Shown here: piece after piece, positions 52,346 to 62,448 of the stretch
How the letters are laid out: each line of letters starts with the position of its first letter
Position numbering within the stretch: position 1 is the first letter of the stretch
Assembly (NCBI GenBank): GCA_947466085.1
Contig: CANIEC010000002.1
Span: 1 to 64,000, forward strand
Direction of reading: 5' to 3'
Origin: Rhodospirillales bacterium
GTDB lineage: Bacteria; Pseudomonadota; Alphaproteobacteria; Reyranellales; Reyranellaceae
Length of the DNA stretch: 64,000 nt
Notes under the pieces: model-generated
Database searches by the model: none
The model's input: only the letters and a program-made list of their open reading frames with translations
Told to the model about the DNA's origin: nothing
Translations under genes and position numbers: made by a program

Positions 52346-52972
52346 ATGATCGAGCTTCACACGTGGGGCACGCCGAACGGCCGCAAGATTTCCATCATGC
52401 TCGAAGAGTGCGAACTGCCGTACAGCGTGCACAAGATCGACATCTCCAAGGGCGAACAGCACAAGCCCGAGTTCCTGCGCATCAGCCCGAACAACCGCAT
52501 TCCCGCGATCGTGGATCCCGACGGTCCGGGAGGCAAGCCGTACAGCCTGTTCGAGTCGGGTGCGATCCTGATCTACCTCGCCGACAAGACGAAGAAGTTC
52601 CTGCCGGCCGACGGCACCAGGCGCTACGATTCGATCCAGTGGCTGATGTGGCAGATGGGCGGCTTCGGCCCGATGCTCGGCCAGGCCCATCACTTCCTGC
52701 GGGCTGCCCCGACCAAGATCGAGTACGGCATGAAGCGCTACGTCGACGAGGCCAAGCGGCTCTATGGCGTGCTCGACAAGCAGCTTGCCGGCAACGCCTT
52801 CGTGGCGGGTGAGGATTACACGATTGCCGACATGTCGATCTTCCCGTGGGCGGCGCGTCACGAGTGGCACACCGTGAACCTTTCCGATTATCCGAACGTG
52901 AAACGCTGGTACGACATCGTGAACGCCCGTCCCGCCGTTACAAAGGGCATGGCCGTTCCGTATCTCAACTAG
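52346..52972 (+). CDS. Glutathione S-transferase, Nu/YfcG-like (second copy)
   Basis: The 208-residue protein has WGTPNGRKISIMLEECELPY, NPNNRIPAIVDPDG-like SPNNRIPAIVDPDGPG, LFESGAILIYLADKTKKFLP and YTIADMSIFPWAA. GGGA-type ribosome site GGGAG lies just upstream. It shares LGQAHHF and the KIxYxxxRY segment with the island enzyme at 17.8 kb but is more GC-rich, so it is probably the native copy. It acts on disulfides or electrophiles with GSH. Confidence 0.9.
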   Translation: MIELHTWGTPNGRKISIMLEECELPYSVHKIDISKGEQHKPEFLRISPNNRIPAIVDPDGPGGKPYSLFESGAILIYLADKTKKFLPADGTRRYDSIQWLMWQMGGFGPMLGQAHHFLRAAPTKIEYGMKRYVDEAKRLYGVLDKQLAGNAFVAGEDYTIADMSIFPWAARHEWHTVNLSDYPNVKRWYDIVNARPAVTKGMAVPYLN

Positions 52973-52973
52973 G

Positions 52974-53396
52974 ATGCCGGCCGGATCCTGGCGCGGGGTG
53001 TTGGGGGCGTCCTTGCTCTGCCCGTTGCTCTTCGCCTGCGCGCAGCCGGGGCCGTCCGCGGTCTGCGCAGTGCCCCTCAAGCCGGCCGTCGAGGTGAATC
53101 TCTACTTCGGCCGGGACAAGCCGGCGGGCGGCGAGGTGAGCGATGCGGAATGGGCATCGTTCCTGGCCGACACCGTGACGCCGCAGTTTCCGGCCGGTCT
53201 CACGGTGATCGACGCGCGCGGCCAGCATCGCGATCCGGCGGGAGTTATCGGAGCCGAGCGCACGAAGCTCGTGGTGGTCGTCGTATTCGATGCGCCCGCG
53301 CATCGGCCGAAGGTCGCCTCGATCGTCGACACCTACGCGAAGCGCTTCGGTCAGCACGAGGTGTTCCGGGTCGAGCAGCCGGTCTGCGCCGGCTGA
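52974..53396 (+). CDS. DUF3574 lipoprotein
   Basis: The 140-residue protein has a signal with lipobox LLFACAQ (Cys22). Its mature part, VEVNLYFGRDKPAGGEVSDA, EWASFLADTVTPQFPAGLTV and RTKLVVVVVFDAP, is typical of DUF3574. It starts one base after the GST stop. Function unknown, probably anchored in the outer or inner membrane facing the periplasm. Confidence 0.85.
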   Translation: MPAGSWRGVLGASLLCPLLFACAQPGPSAVCAVPLKPAVEVNLYFGRDKPAGGEVSDAEWASFLADTVTPQFPAGLTVIDARGQHRDPAGVIGAERTKLVVVVVFDAPAHRPKVASIVDTYAKRFGQHEVFRVEQPVCAG

Positions 53397-53454
53397 CGGG
53401 TTTGCCGAATCACGCTAGGTTTTCAACGTAGTATCTCTTCAGGAGAGTCAGCCC

Positions 53455-53973
53455 ATGAGCAAGGACGCCAAGGAACGCAAGAAGGCCGCGCTCGCCACCC
53501 CGACCGACCTCGGCGAGAACGCCACCAGGGATCTGAGCGGTGGGCTCAATATCCTCCTGGCCGACGTGGCCGCGCTCTACTGGAAGACCAAGAACTTCCA
53601 CTGGCACATGTCGGGCCCGAACTTCCGCGACTACCACCTGCTGCTCGACGAGCAGGCGACCGAGATCGACGCCATGACGGATGTGATCGCCGAGCGCGTG
53701 CGCAAGCTCGGCGGCACGACGCTGCGGTCAATCGGCCATATCTCCCGGCTGCAGCGCGTGCTCGACAACGATGCCGACTATGTGACGCCGCTCGACATGC
53801 TCGCGGAGCTGCGCGATGACAACAAGCAACTCTGCGTGCACATGCGCACGCTCCACGAGCTGTGCGACGAGCATGGCGACATTGCCACGGCCAGCCTGAT
53901 CGAGAACTGGATCGACGAGGCCGAGAAGCGCGTCTGGTTCCTGTTCGAGACGACGCGCCGCACCGAAGGCTAG
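53455..53973 (+). CDS. dps: Dps-family ferritin-like DNA-protection protein
   Basis: The 172-residue protein has the dinuclear ferroxidase signature KTKNFHWHMSGPNFRDYHLL followed by LDEQATEIDAMTDVIAERVR. Helix C-D carries GHISRLQRVLDND, and the C-terminus is IENWIDEAEKRVWFLFETTR. A basic N-terminal tail (KDAKERKKAA) could bind DNA. It oxidises and stores iron with H2O2 in a dodecamer. An AGGAGAG ribosome site precedes the ATG, and a strong terminator follows. Confidence 0.93.
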   Translation: MSKDAKERKKAALATPTDLGENATRDLSGGLNILLADVAALYWKTKNFHWHMSGPNFRDYHLLLDEQATEIDAMTDVIAERVRKLGGTTLRSIGHISRLQRVLDNDADYVTPLDMLAELRDDNKQLCVHMRTLHELCDEHGDIATASLIENWIDEAEKRVWFLFETTRRTEG

Positions 53974-53982
53974 ATCAGATTC

Positions 53983-54032
53983 TTCCCCTTTGCGGATTCA
54001 GCAAAGGGGAAGTGCCCTCGTCTGACGAGGGC
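53983..54032. terminator. Double hairpin between dps and argE-like gene
   Basis: TTCCCCTTTGC (53983-53993) and GCAAAGGGGAA (54001-54011) form a perfect 11-base stem. GCCCTCG (54014-54020) and CGAGGGC (54026-54032) form a second. They should stop transcription from both convergent genes. Confidence 0.75.
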
Positions 54033-54049
54033 GATGGGGTCATGCCACC

Positions 54050-55210
54050 CTATTGCCGCTCGGCCCAGCCGATCATCCTCCCGATGAACGCGTCGCAGGC
54101 GTCCATCTGCGACTTCGCGACGAATTCGTTGGGCTGGTGGGCCTGCGAGATGTCGCCCGGTCCGCAGATCACGGTCGGGATGCCGTGGCTGCGGAAGATG
54201 CCGGCCTCGGTGCCATAGGGCACGGCATAGGTGCGGTTGCCGCCAGTCCATTGCAGGGCAAGCTTCGCGGCTTCCTCGTTCTCCTGCGGCATCAGCCCTG
54301 GCACGAAGGAGCGGCGTTTCAGCTGGATGTCGGCGTCGGGATGCTTGGCCTTCATCTTCGGAAGCAGCAGTTCGGCGACATAGGCTTCGGCGCGGCGCTG
54401 GACCTCCCACGGATCGTCGCCGGGCAGGGTGCGGTAGCCCCAGTTGAGGGTGCACTCGCGCGCCAGGATGTTGCCCGCCGTGCCGCCGGTCACGATGCCG
54501 ACATTGATTGTTGTATGGCCGGGCACGGTGTCGATGTCGGTCCGCTTGCGCCCGGCCAGCTCGACCTGCAGCTCGTTCAGCCAGTGGATGAAGTCGCCGG
54601 CGAAATGGATGGCGCTGACGCCGAGATGCGTCATGGAGGAGTGGGCCTCGACGCCGGTGAAGGTGGCGATGATGCCACCTCCGGCATTCTGGGCGTTGAC
54701 CACGCCCATCATGGTCGGTTCGCCCACGATCACAGCCTGCGGGCGCGGCACGTTGCCGACCAGCTTCTCGACCAGCGAATGCGCGCCGAGGCAGCCGATC
54801 TCTTCGTCGTAGCTGAAGGCGAAATGCATTGGCACCTTGAGCTTCGCCTTCTTGAGGGCCGGCACGTGGGCAAGGCAGGCGGCGATGAAGCCTTTCATGT
54901 CGCAGGTGCCGCGGCCGTAGAGATTGCCGTCTGGCTTCTCGGTCAGCGTCCACGGGTCGGTGTCCCACGGCTGGCCGTCGACCGGCACGACGTCGGTGTG
55001 GCCCGACAGGACGATGCCGCCCTCGGCCTCGGGACCGACCGAGGCGAACAGGTTGGCCTTGGTGCCTTCCTCGTTGGGGACCAGCGTGCTGCGGATGCCG
55101 TGATCGTCCAGGTAGCCCTGGATGTACTTGATCAGATCGAGGTTGGAGTTGCGCGAGGTGGTGTCGAACGCCACCAGGCGCTGGAGCATGTCGATTGAAC
55201 TGGATGTCAT
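54050..55210 (-). CDS. argE: Acetylornithine deacetylase-type M20 metallopeptidase
   Basis: From ATG 55210 the protein has 386 residues. M20 landmarks are the metal site GHTDVVPVDGQPWDTDPW, RGTCDMKGFIAACLAHVPAL, the catalytic Glu pair in YDEEIGCLGAHS, and GTEAGIFRSHGIPTVICGPG near the end. The ArgE branch removes the acetyl group from N-acetylornithine in arginine synthesis; related M20 enzymes act on other acylated amino acids, so the exact substrate is not certain. A TTG start 36 bases upstream is possible. Confidence 0.88.
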   Translation of the reverse strand: MTSSSIDMLQRLVAFDTTSRNSNLDLIKYIQGYLDDHGIRSTLVPNEEGTKANLFASVGPEAEGGIVLSGHTDVVPVDGQPWDTDPWTLTEKPDGNLYGRGTCDMKGFIAACLAHVPALKKAKLKVPMHFAFSYDEEIGCLGAHSLVEKLVGNVPRPQAVIVGEPTMMGVVNAQNAGGGIIATFTGVEAHSSMTHLGVSAIHFAGDFIHWLNELQVELAGRKRTDIDTVPGHTTINVGIVTGGTAGNILARECTLNWGYRTLPGDDPWEVQRRAEAYVAELLLPKMKAKHPDADIQLKRRSFVPGLMPQENEEAAKLALQWTGGNRTYAVPYGTEAGIFRSHGIPTVICGPGDISQAHQPNEFVAKSQMDACDAFIGRMIGWAERQ

Positions 55211-55359
55211 GGAAGCAGCGTCGCATGCTTCAGGCGGTCCCGCCAAGAGCCTGTAAATACTCGCAAAATTGCGACATCGTTTGACACTCCGGGCCCCCGC
55301 CGCTAGAACCGCCCGGCATCCGTCGTGAGTTATGGTCGCCGGGGTCTTGAACGGGCTGC

Positions 55360-55452
55360 GGAGGGGTGGCCGAGTGGCCGAAGGCGGCGGTTTGCTAAAC
55401 CGTTAATGGGGGTAAACCCCATTCGTGGGTTCGAATCCCATCCCCTCCGCCA
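55360..55452 (+). tRNA. tRNA-Ser(GCU)
   Basis: The acceptor stem GGAGGGG pairs with CCCCTCC, followed by discriminator G and an encoded CCA (55450-55452). The D arm is TGGCCGAGTGGCCGAAGGC, the anticodon arm GCGGTTTGCTAAACCGT has GCT, the long variable arm is typical of tRNA-Ser, and the T arm has GGTTCGAATCC. It reads AGC and AGU codons. Confidence 0.97.
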
Positions 55453-55461
55453 TTACTTAGA

Positions 55462-55482
55462 AGCCCAATAAAATGGGCGTTT
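55462..55482 (+). terminator. Terminator of tRNA-Ser
   Basis: GCCCA and TGGGC flank a short A-rich loop, followed by GTTTC, ten bases after the tRNA end. Confidence 0.6.
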
Positions 55483-55639
55483 CGCGCGTATGTTCCACAC
55501 AGGCAGAGCCGTCGCGCATTAGGGCTACGCCGCCGATGTTTCGACTGCGGCGGCTATTGTTCCATGCAGCAATAGCGGCTGGCGTCTCCCAGTTCTTGGT
55601 CAGTTCTTCGGGCGGCAAACATTCGAGGGGGCCATCAAC

Positions 55640-56704
55640 TTGTCGGACTTGACGAAGAAGTCTACTGGCCAAAAGGCAGCCGAGGCCGAGGTCAAGGAAT
55701 TCCGGGACCATCTAGGGCCGTTTGTCGTAGCCGCCGAGACCACTCGCATGGCCATGGTGTTCACGGATGCCACGGATCCCGAAAATCCGATCATTTTTGC
55801 CAACGATGCCTTCCTCGCCTTGAGTGGATACGAGCGCCGAGAGGTTCTGGGAAAGAACTTCAATTTCCTTCTGGCCCATGCAGTGGATGCGGAGGGGCAG
55901 GCCGCCATCGACGCGGAATTCTCGGGCAAGTCGGAATGCGGTTGCGAACTGCAGTACCGCCGAAAAGATGGCGGCGTCTTCTGGGTCGGGCTGTTCGTCA
56001 GCCCTGTCCGCAACGAACAGGGCAAGATCGTCCAGTATTTTGTGTCTTTCGTCGACCTTTCCATTCTGAAGGCCCAGCAGGCGCAATCCCTGGCACTGAT
56101 CGATGAGCTGAACCATCGGGTGAAAAACACGCTCGCGGTCGTGCAGTCGATCGTCTGGCAGGCGCTACGGTCGACCCCGGATCCCAAGGTCGCTCGGGAG
56201 GCGATCGAGTCCCGGCTCTTTGCGCTTTCGCGGTCACACGATCTCCTGACGCGCGAAAACTGGAAAGGAGCCGGGCTGCGGCAGGTGATCAGCGAGGCGC
56301 TGCAGCCCTTCACAGATGCCGACCCGGATCGCATCGGGCTCATAGGCGCAGATGTGCGCCTGCCGCCCAAGACAGCCTTGGCGCTATCCGTCGTCTTCAA
56401 TGAACTCGGGACAAACGCGCTCAAATATGGCGCGTTGTCGACGGCGGAAGGAAAAGTCCGGATTGACTGGAAGACACGCTCCGCACCGGCCGGCAAGCGC
56501 CTCGTCCTGAACTGGCGGGAGACAGGGGGCCCCTTGGTGAAGCCTCCATCGCACAAGGGCTTCGGCTCGAATGCGATCGAGCGAGGACTGACCCATGAGT
56601 TGGGTGCTGATGTAAGGCTCGACTACAGGCCCGAGGGAGCTGTCTGCACCATCGACATCCCCGCGCCGGACAGTGGCGCCCTGGACGGTGGCTCCATTGG
56701 ATAA
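55640..56704 (+). CDS. PAS-domain HWE-family sensor histidine kinase
   Basis: TTG 55640 after GAGGGGG gives 354 residues and no membrane segment. A LOV-like PAS domain (residues about 30-145) has NPIIFANDAFLALSGYERRE and GKNFNFLLAH, where photoactive LOV proteins have NCRFLQ, so the photo-adduct Cys is Phe. The kinase part has the H-box ELNHRVKNTLAVVQSIVWQA, the N-box FNELGTNALKYGALS and NWRETGGP, the HWE signature. It is soluble and probably senses a ligand, redox state or nothing through light. The receiver gene overlaps its end. Confidence 0.87.
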   Translation: MSDLTKKSTGQKAAEAEVKEFRDHLGPFVVAAETTRMAMVFTDATDPENPIIFANDAFLALSGYERREVLGKNFNFLLAHAVDAEGQAAIDAEFSGKSECGCELQYRRKDGGVFWVGLFVSPVRNEQGKIVQYFVSFVDLSILKAQQAQSLALIDELNHRVKNTLAVVQSIVWQALRSTPDPKVAREAIESRLFALSRSHDLLTRENWKGAGLRQVISEALQPFTDADPDRIGLIGADVRLPPKTALALSVVFNELGTNALKYGALSTAEGKVRIDWKTRSAPAGKRLVLNWRETGGPLVKPPSHKGFGSNAIERGLTHELGADVRLDYRPEGAVCTIDIPAPDSGALDGGSIG

Positions 56705-57074
56705 GCTGCTTTCAGGCCTCCGGGTCCTGGTCGTCGAGGACGAGCACCTCATTCTCATGATGATTGAAGGCTGGCTATCGGACCTCGGCTGCAGCGCGGT
56801 GACGAGCGCCCCGAGCGTCGACAAGGCTCTGGGTCTCCTCGCCGGGCAGCAGTTCGACGTCGCCATGCTCGACATGAACCTCGGCGGCAGCGACAGCGGC
56901 GTGGTTGCGGAAGCCTTGGAACGGCATGGCGTTCCGTTCCTCTATTGTACGGGCAACAGGGCAAGCAAAGAGGCGAAGGGCGAACTCGCCCACCCGGTGC
57001 TCAAAAAGCCCTTCAGTGTTGAGGAACTGGCTGCGGCCCTGTCACGACTGATCAAGGCCGACTATTCGGAGTGA
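56673..57074 (+). CDS. Single-domain response regulator
   Basis: The protein of up to 133 residues has only a receiver: VLVVEDEHLILMMIEGWLSD, phospho-acceptor Asp in VAMLDMNLGGSDSG, the Thr in FLYCTGN and Lys in VLKKPFS. The start may be GTG 56673 or TTG 56698, the latter overlapping the kinase stop as TTGGATAA. It has no output domain, as for many partners of HWE kinases that act through protein contacts or phosphorelay. Confidence 0.87.
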   Translation: MAPWTVAPLDKLLSGLRVLVVEDEHLILMMIEGWLSDLGCSAVTSAPSVDKALGLLAGQQFDVAMLDMNLGGSDSGVVAEALERHGVPFLYCTGNRASKEAKGELAHPVLKKPFSVEELAAALSRLIKADYSE

Positions 57075-57149
57075 CGATGTCATTGCCGCCGTCAGGCTGG
57101 GGCTGACGACGATCGGAGGAGCGGTCTCTGGTGCCGGCGAAGCAGTGTC

Positions 57150-57380
57150 CTATTTCTTCAGGGTGAATCCCCTACCGATCAGAACGACGCCAAGCACCAA
57201 GGCGCTGCCGCTCAGCTGCGGTGGACTGATGTGCGATGTCGTTTCCGTGGTCTGGAGCTTGAGCTCGCCGATCCGGGCCAGCTCCGTGGTCTCCTGGGTC
57301 GTGAAGATCGGGATGGCGAAGCCGATCAATCCGAGGACGACCAGCACAGCGCCCACGGCGACCAACGGAAAACGACTCAT
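57150..57380 (-). CDS. Small two-helix membrane protein (DUF3185-like)
   Basis: The 76-residue protein MSRFPLVAVGAVLVVLGLIG and onward has an N-terminal helix, a 30-residue polar loop (TTQETTELARIGELKLQTTE) and a second helix (GSALVLGVVLIGRGF). This helix-loop-helix form resembles DUF3185. It is convergent with the receiver gene. Function unknown. Confidence 0.6.
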   Translation of the reverse strand: MSRFPLVAVGAVLVVLGLIGFAIPIFTTQETTELARIGELKLQTTETTSHISPPQLSGSALVLGVVLIGRGFTLKK

Positions 57381-58097
57381 GCAATTCTCCGGCTCACATA
57401 CCGCCCAGATACCTTGTGCTGGGGTCCGGACTCATTTGAGCCATTAGGTGTGGGATCCTGACGGCTACAGTTGGGCGCTGGGTATGACGGCGGCGCCGCA
57501 GGCGGTCGCGCGCGGCGCTGGTCATGGTGACGGCGCTGCGCCGGCGTCCCTGACGGGCCTGGTAGCCCGTGGAACGGCGCGTATGCCAGCGGCAGGGGAG
57601 CGAGACCAATGGTCAGGCAACAACGCGCGCAGGTCGCGATCATCGGCGCGGGACCGTCGGGCCTGCTGCTGGCCCTGTCCCTGCCCATACAGCGAACGCC
57701 GTTGCCGGGGACAGGACAGGGTAGGGGGCGGCTATGGATTGGGGCGGGGATCTGATGGTCGCGCATCTGAGATCCGACAGCATCATCACTTTTCAGAACC
57801 ATCTTCCCAACCTCGGTGACGGCGCCAAGGTTAATGCCGATACCATCACGGAGGACGTGATTGTTAGCATTCAACATTGGAACGGAAGCGGAGAGCGTTG
57901 GAACTGAGATGGCGCAGCTCCCCAGGTCCGATGCGATCCTTTGCAAATTGCAAATGTGGCAAGGATCGAGGGGCTCCGATTCGCATTCTGCAAAGACGAC
58001 GAGCGGAGGAAACGCCCTGAAACCGCGATTCTACGCATGTTCGCCCCGCGGCACGGACAGTGCAAGCCGGTGCCCGAGCCTCAGGAAGGGACATCGA
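57381..58097. other. Gene-poor gap with a monooxygenase relic
   Basis: In this stretch of about 717 bases only the relic at 57609-57680 is recognisable. A frame at 57734-57907 (MDWGGDLMVAHLRSDSIITF) has no known match and no supporting signal. Confidence 0.4.
57609..57680 (+). pseudogene. Relic: FAD-binding N-terminus of a PobA-like monooxygenase
   Basis: ATG 57609, behind GGGGAG, reads MVRQQRAQVAIIGAGPSGLL followed by LALSL. This is the beta-alpha-beta FAD motif of 4-hydroxybenzoate 3-monooxygenase and its relatives. The match ends after about 24 residues. Confidence 0.55.
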
Positions 58098-58931
58098 ATG
58101 AACATCCGAACGATCGCCACGGCCTTGGTCCTCTCGGTCACGATTCTCGCGTCCGCGCTGCCGGCATGGGCGCAGGCGTTTCAGGTCGGTGTCCTGCCCA
58201 ACCTCAGCCCGCGGGTTCTTCTCACCAACTACAGGCCGCTGCGCGACCATCTCTCCGCAGCACTCGGCCTGCCGGTCGAGATCGCGACGGCCCCCGATTT
58301 CCGTACCTTCCAGGCACGTACCGTGGCCGGCGAATACGATCTCGTGGTGACGGCGGCCAATCTGGGGCGGATCGCCCAGCAGGACGCGGGATTGACGTTG
58401 ATCGCGGGCTTCGATCCCCCCATTCCAGCCCTGCTGGTGACGCTCAAGGCAACGCCGGCTCACTCGATCGAGGCTCTGCGCGGCAAGGCGCTCGCTGTGT
58501 CCAACCCGCAGTCGATGCTGGTCCTGATCGGCAAGAACTGGCTGCGACAGCGCGGACTGTCGGCCGGTGCCAACTACGAAATGGTTTGGACCCGCAACGA
58601 GGACAGTCTCGCCCAGGTGCTGACCTCGGGAAGCGCGCCGCTGGCCATGATGAGTGCCGGCGAACTGCGCGCCATCCGTCCCGAGATCGCCGAACGTCTG
58701 TCGGTCATGGATGAGTTTGCCAAGCTGCCGAACTTCCTGCTGCTCCAGGGGCGCACCATGCCGGCGGAGAGGGCTGCTGCGCTCAAGGCGGCCCTCATGG
58801 CATTCCCCGCAACGGACCTCGGCCGGGAGTTCGCGACCCTGACGGGCGTACGAGCCATCCGACCCGTGCCCGAACGGGATCTGGAGACGATCGACTCTGT
58901 TACGGCGGAAACCCGTGAGCAGCTTCGTTGA
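58098..58931 (+). CDS. PhnD-like periplasmic solute-binding protein
   Basis: The 277-residue protein has a signal peptide (RTIATALVLSVTILASALPA, cleavage near WAQA) and the PhnD/SsuA fold: FQVGVLPNLSPRVLLTNYRP, DHLSAALGLPVEI, GEYDLVVTAANLGRIAQQ, LRGKALAVSNPQSMLVLIGK. Transport permease genes are absent; instead its 3' end overlaps a hybrid kinase gene by 17 bases. It probably acts as a periplasmic sensing partner for that kinase, as TorT does for TorS. Confidence 0.85.
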   Translation: MNIRTIATALVLSVTILASALPAWAQAFQVGVLPNLSPRVLLTNYRPLRDHLSAALGLPVEIATAPDFRTFQARTVAGEYDLVVTAANLGRIAQQDAGLTLIAGFDPPIPALLVTLKATPAHSIEALRGKALAVSNPQSMLVLIGKNWLRQRGLSAGANYEMVWTRNEDSLAQVLTSGSAPLAMMSAGELRAIRPEIAERLSVMDEFAKLPNFLLLQGRTMPAERAAALKAALMAFPATDLGREFATLTGVRAIRPVPERDLETIDSVTAETREQLR

Positions 58932-60858
58932 TCTCGCGGGTGCCCACAGGGGCGCCATGAGTCCGCTGCAAGGCTGGATCGCGCGGGCAATCGTCCGCGG
59001 ACACCACTGGCGGAACTCCTTCCGCGTACGCCTGTTGGCGCTGGGTCTGATTGCCATCACCGGCACGGCGGTTGCCCTGACTTATACCCAGTCGATCCAG
59101 ATGCGCGAGGCGCTGCTGGTCGAACTTCACGCCCGTGCGCGCACCGACGGCCAGCTGCTCAATGCCATGTTCGCAGCGCCGCTGACCGAACGAGACTATG
59201 CCAGCGTTGCCGACGCCGTAAGGGAAAGCGTTCGGGCCGGCAGCTTCGAGGCGCTGCTTCTGTGCGACAACCGGGGGATGGTGATAACGGCGGCCGGGCC
59301 GCTCTCGGACTGCGGGGGGCCTGTGGTCCCGTTCAAGGGGCTGTCATTGCCCCAGGCTGACGGCACCGTCCTGCAACTGTTCGAGGTTCTGCTGTCCTTC
59401 GAGGGGCAGAGGCTGGGCCGCGCCCGGTTTGCCTTCTCGCTGGCAGCGATCGACCATATTCGACACGAGTTGATGACGCGCGTCATCGTCATTTCCAGCC
59501 TGGCAATCGCGGCCTTCATGGCGGCCTTTGCCGTGGCACAACGCCAGGTGATCCGTCCGCTGGGCCAACTCGTCCAGGCGGCGGAAGCGATCGGGCAGGG
59601 CGACTATTCCGTGCGGCCGCGGATCAGCCGCCGAAACAGCGAACTGACAATCCTCGCCTCCGCCCTTTCGCGCATGGCGACCGACATCGAGGAGCGTGTC
59701 ACGGAACTGGCGCTGGCCCGCGATGCTGCAACGGCGTCCGATCGTGCAAAGTCGCTGTTCCTCGCCAACATGAGCCATGAAGTGAGAACGCCCCTGGCGG
59801 GAGTCCTCGGCATGCTGGACCTCGCAAGGCCGGGCACGACCGATCCCGTCGTTCGGGAGTACCTCGACACGGCCGAGCACGCGGCGCGTCATCTGCTGAC
59901 GATCGTCAACGATATTCTGGATTTCGCGCAGCTGGAGAAAGGTCGACTCGCCGTCACGTCGGCTCCTTTCTCGGTTCGCGAGCTCGTTGAGTCGACGATA
60001 CCGCTCGTGGCGGCAGCTGCAGAGGAGCGGGGCAACTCCTTGGAGGTGCGGATTGCCGACGACCTGCCACGGCAGATTCTTGGCGACGAAGGTCGTTTGC
60101 GGCAGGTGCTCCTCAATCTGCTCTCCAACGCCGTGAAGTTCAGCTCGCAGGGCAGGGTATCCGTCGAGGCCCGGACGGTCGATGCGGGACACCGACTTCT
60201 TCTCACCGTGGCCGATACCGGCATCGGCATGGCGCCCGAAATGCAGCAACGGATCTTCGAGAGTTTCGTGCAGGCCGACGAGAGCATCGGCCGGCGGTTC
60301 GGTGGCACGGGGCTCGGTCTGCCGATCTGTCGCCAGCTGCTCACGCTGATGGGAGGGAGCATCTCCGTCGAATCGAGCCCCGGCCGGGGCTCGCTGTTCA
60401 CGGTCGATCTGCCCTGCCGGGCGGTTGTCGACACTGTTCCCTCGGCCGCCGGTCCCGCCGCCGATCGCCCGCTGGGAGCGCGGCGCATTCTGGTGGCCGA
60501 CGATGCCCCAACCATGCGGATTCTCCTCCAGGCGCTCCTGACGAGAGACGGCCACACCTGCGATCTTGTCGATGACGGCAACGAAGCCTTGGCCGCCGTG
60601 CAGGCCAACGACTACGACGCCGTTCTGATGGACGTGCAGATGCCGCACCTCGACGGGCTGGCAGCGACTCGGCTGATCCGCAAGGCGGAGGGGCCGCGGA
60701 GTCGGGTGCCCATCGTGTTCGTGACGGCCAGCGCGATGGCAGGCGATGAGGAGCGCTTCCTTGCGGCCGGCGGCGACGGCTACGTCAGCAAGCCGATTGC
60801 ACCGGACGTGCTGCGCACGGTCCTCGCGAAGGCTTTGGCACGCCGCCGAACCGCCTGA
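58915..60858 (+). CDS. Hybrid sensor histidine kinase with C-terminal receiver
   Basis: GTG 58915 gives 647 residues. Helix 1 is near 40-58, a periplasmic domain of about 130 residues follows, helix 2 is near 190-210, then HAMP (RPLGQLVQAAEAIGQGDYSV), HisKA with FLANMSHEVRTPLAGVLGML near 285, HATPase (LLNLLSNAVKFSS, ADTGIGMAPE, FGGTGLGLPICRQLL), and a receiver with VLMDVQMPHLDGLAA (Asp near 573). It starts inside the PhnD-like gene. The output phosphotransfer protein or regulator is not in the window. Confidence 0.92.
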   Translation: MSSFVDLAGAHRGAMSPLQGWIARAIVRGHHWRNSFRVRLLALGLIAITGTAVALTYTQSIQMREALLVELHARARTDGQLLNAMFAAPLTERDYASVADAVRESVRAGSFEALLLCDNRGMVITAAGPLSDCGGPVVPFKGLSLPQADGTVLQLFEVLLSFEGQRLGRARFAFSLAAIDHIRHELMTRVIVISSLAIAAFMAAFAVAQRQVIRPLGQLVQAAEAIGQGDYSVRPRISRRNSELTILASALSRMATDIEERVTELALARDAATASDRAKSLFLANMSHEVRTPLAGVLGMLDLARPGTTDPVVREYLDTAEHAARHLLTIVNDILDFAQLEKGRLAVTSAPFSVRELVESTIPLVAAAAEERGNSLEVRIADDLPRQILGDEGRLRQVLLNLLSNAVKFSSQGRVSVEARTVDAGHRLLLTVADTGIGMAPEMQQRIFESFVQADESIGRRFGGTGLGLPICRQLLTLMGGSISVESSPGRGSLFTVDLPCRAVVDTVPSAAGPAADRPLGARRILVADDAPTMRILLQALLTRDGHTCDLVDDGNEALAAVQANDYDAVLMDVQMPHLDGLAATRLIRKAEGPRSRVPIVFVTASAMAGDEERFLAAGGDGYVSKPIAPDVLRTVLAKALARRRTA

Positions 60859-61092
60859 CGACGCTGGCCGGCCCCTCGCGAACGTTCTCCAAAGCGCGAG
60901 GAACTGGACTGCAAACTCGACAAAAACCCCTCTGACAGTGTGGGTTGGCATGGTCGAGCGGCTTCACTCGCTTCCTGTCAGCCTCGAACGCCGTTACGTC
61001 GCGGAACGGTTTGTCCCGCGTCTGCGGGATTGACCCGTGATGTCAGGTCTGTAGGGATGGATGCAGGTATTCATGGACCTGAGGAAACGTAG

Positions 61093-62370
<1,278 letters not shown>

Positions 62371-62378
62371 GCCGCGAT

Positions 62379-62420
62379 CCGGGCCTGGCCTTGACAGGCC
62401 GGGCCCGGCATATTTTCCTT
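62379..62420 (+). terminator. Rho-independent terminator after the acyl-CoA dehydrogenase
   Basis: CCGGGCCTGGCCT (62379-62391) and AGGCCGGGCCCGG (62396-62408) form a 13-base stem with one G-T pair and a TGAC loop. TATTTTCCTTT follows. Confidence 0.8.
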
Positions 62421-62448
62421 TGCTGGTGTTACGAGACGGGACGAGTGG

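Noticed and set aside
53970-55226. A second long frame over the ArgE-like gene
   Set aside because: It is in another frame of the same strand and is Arg/His-rich; the ArgE frame has the M20 metal-site motifs.
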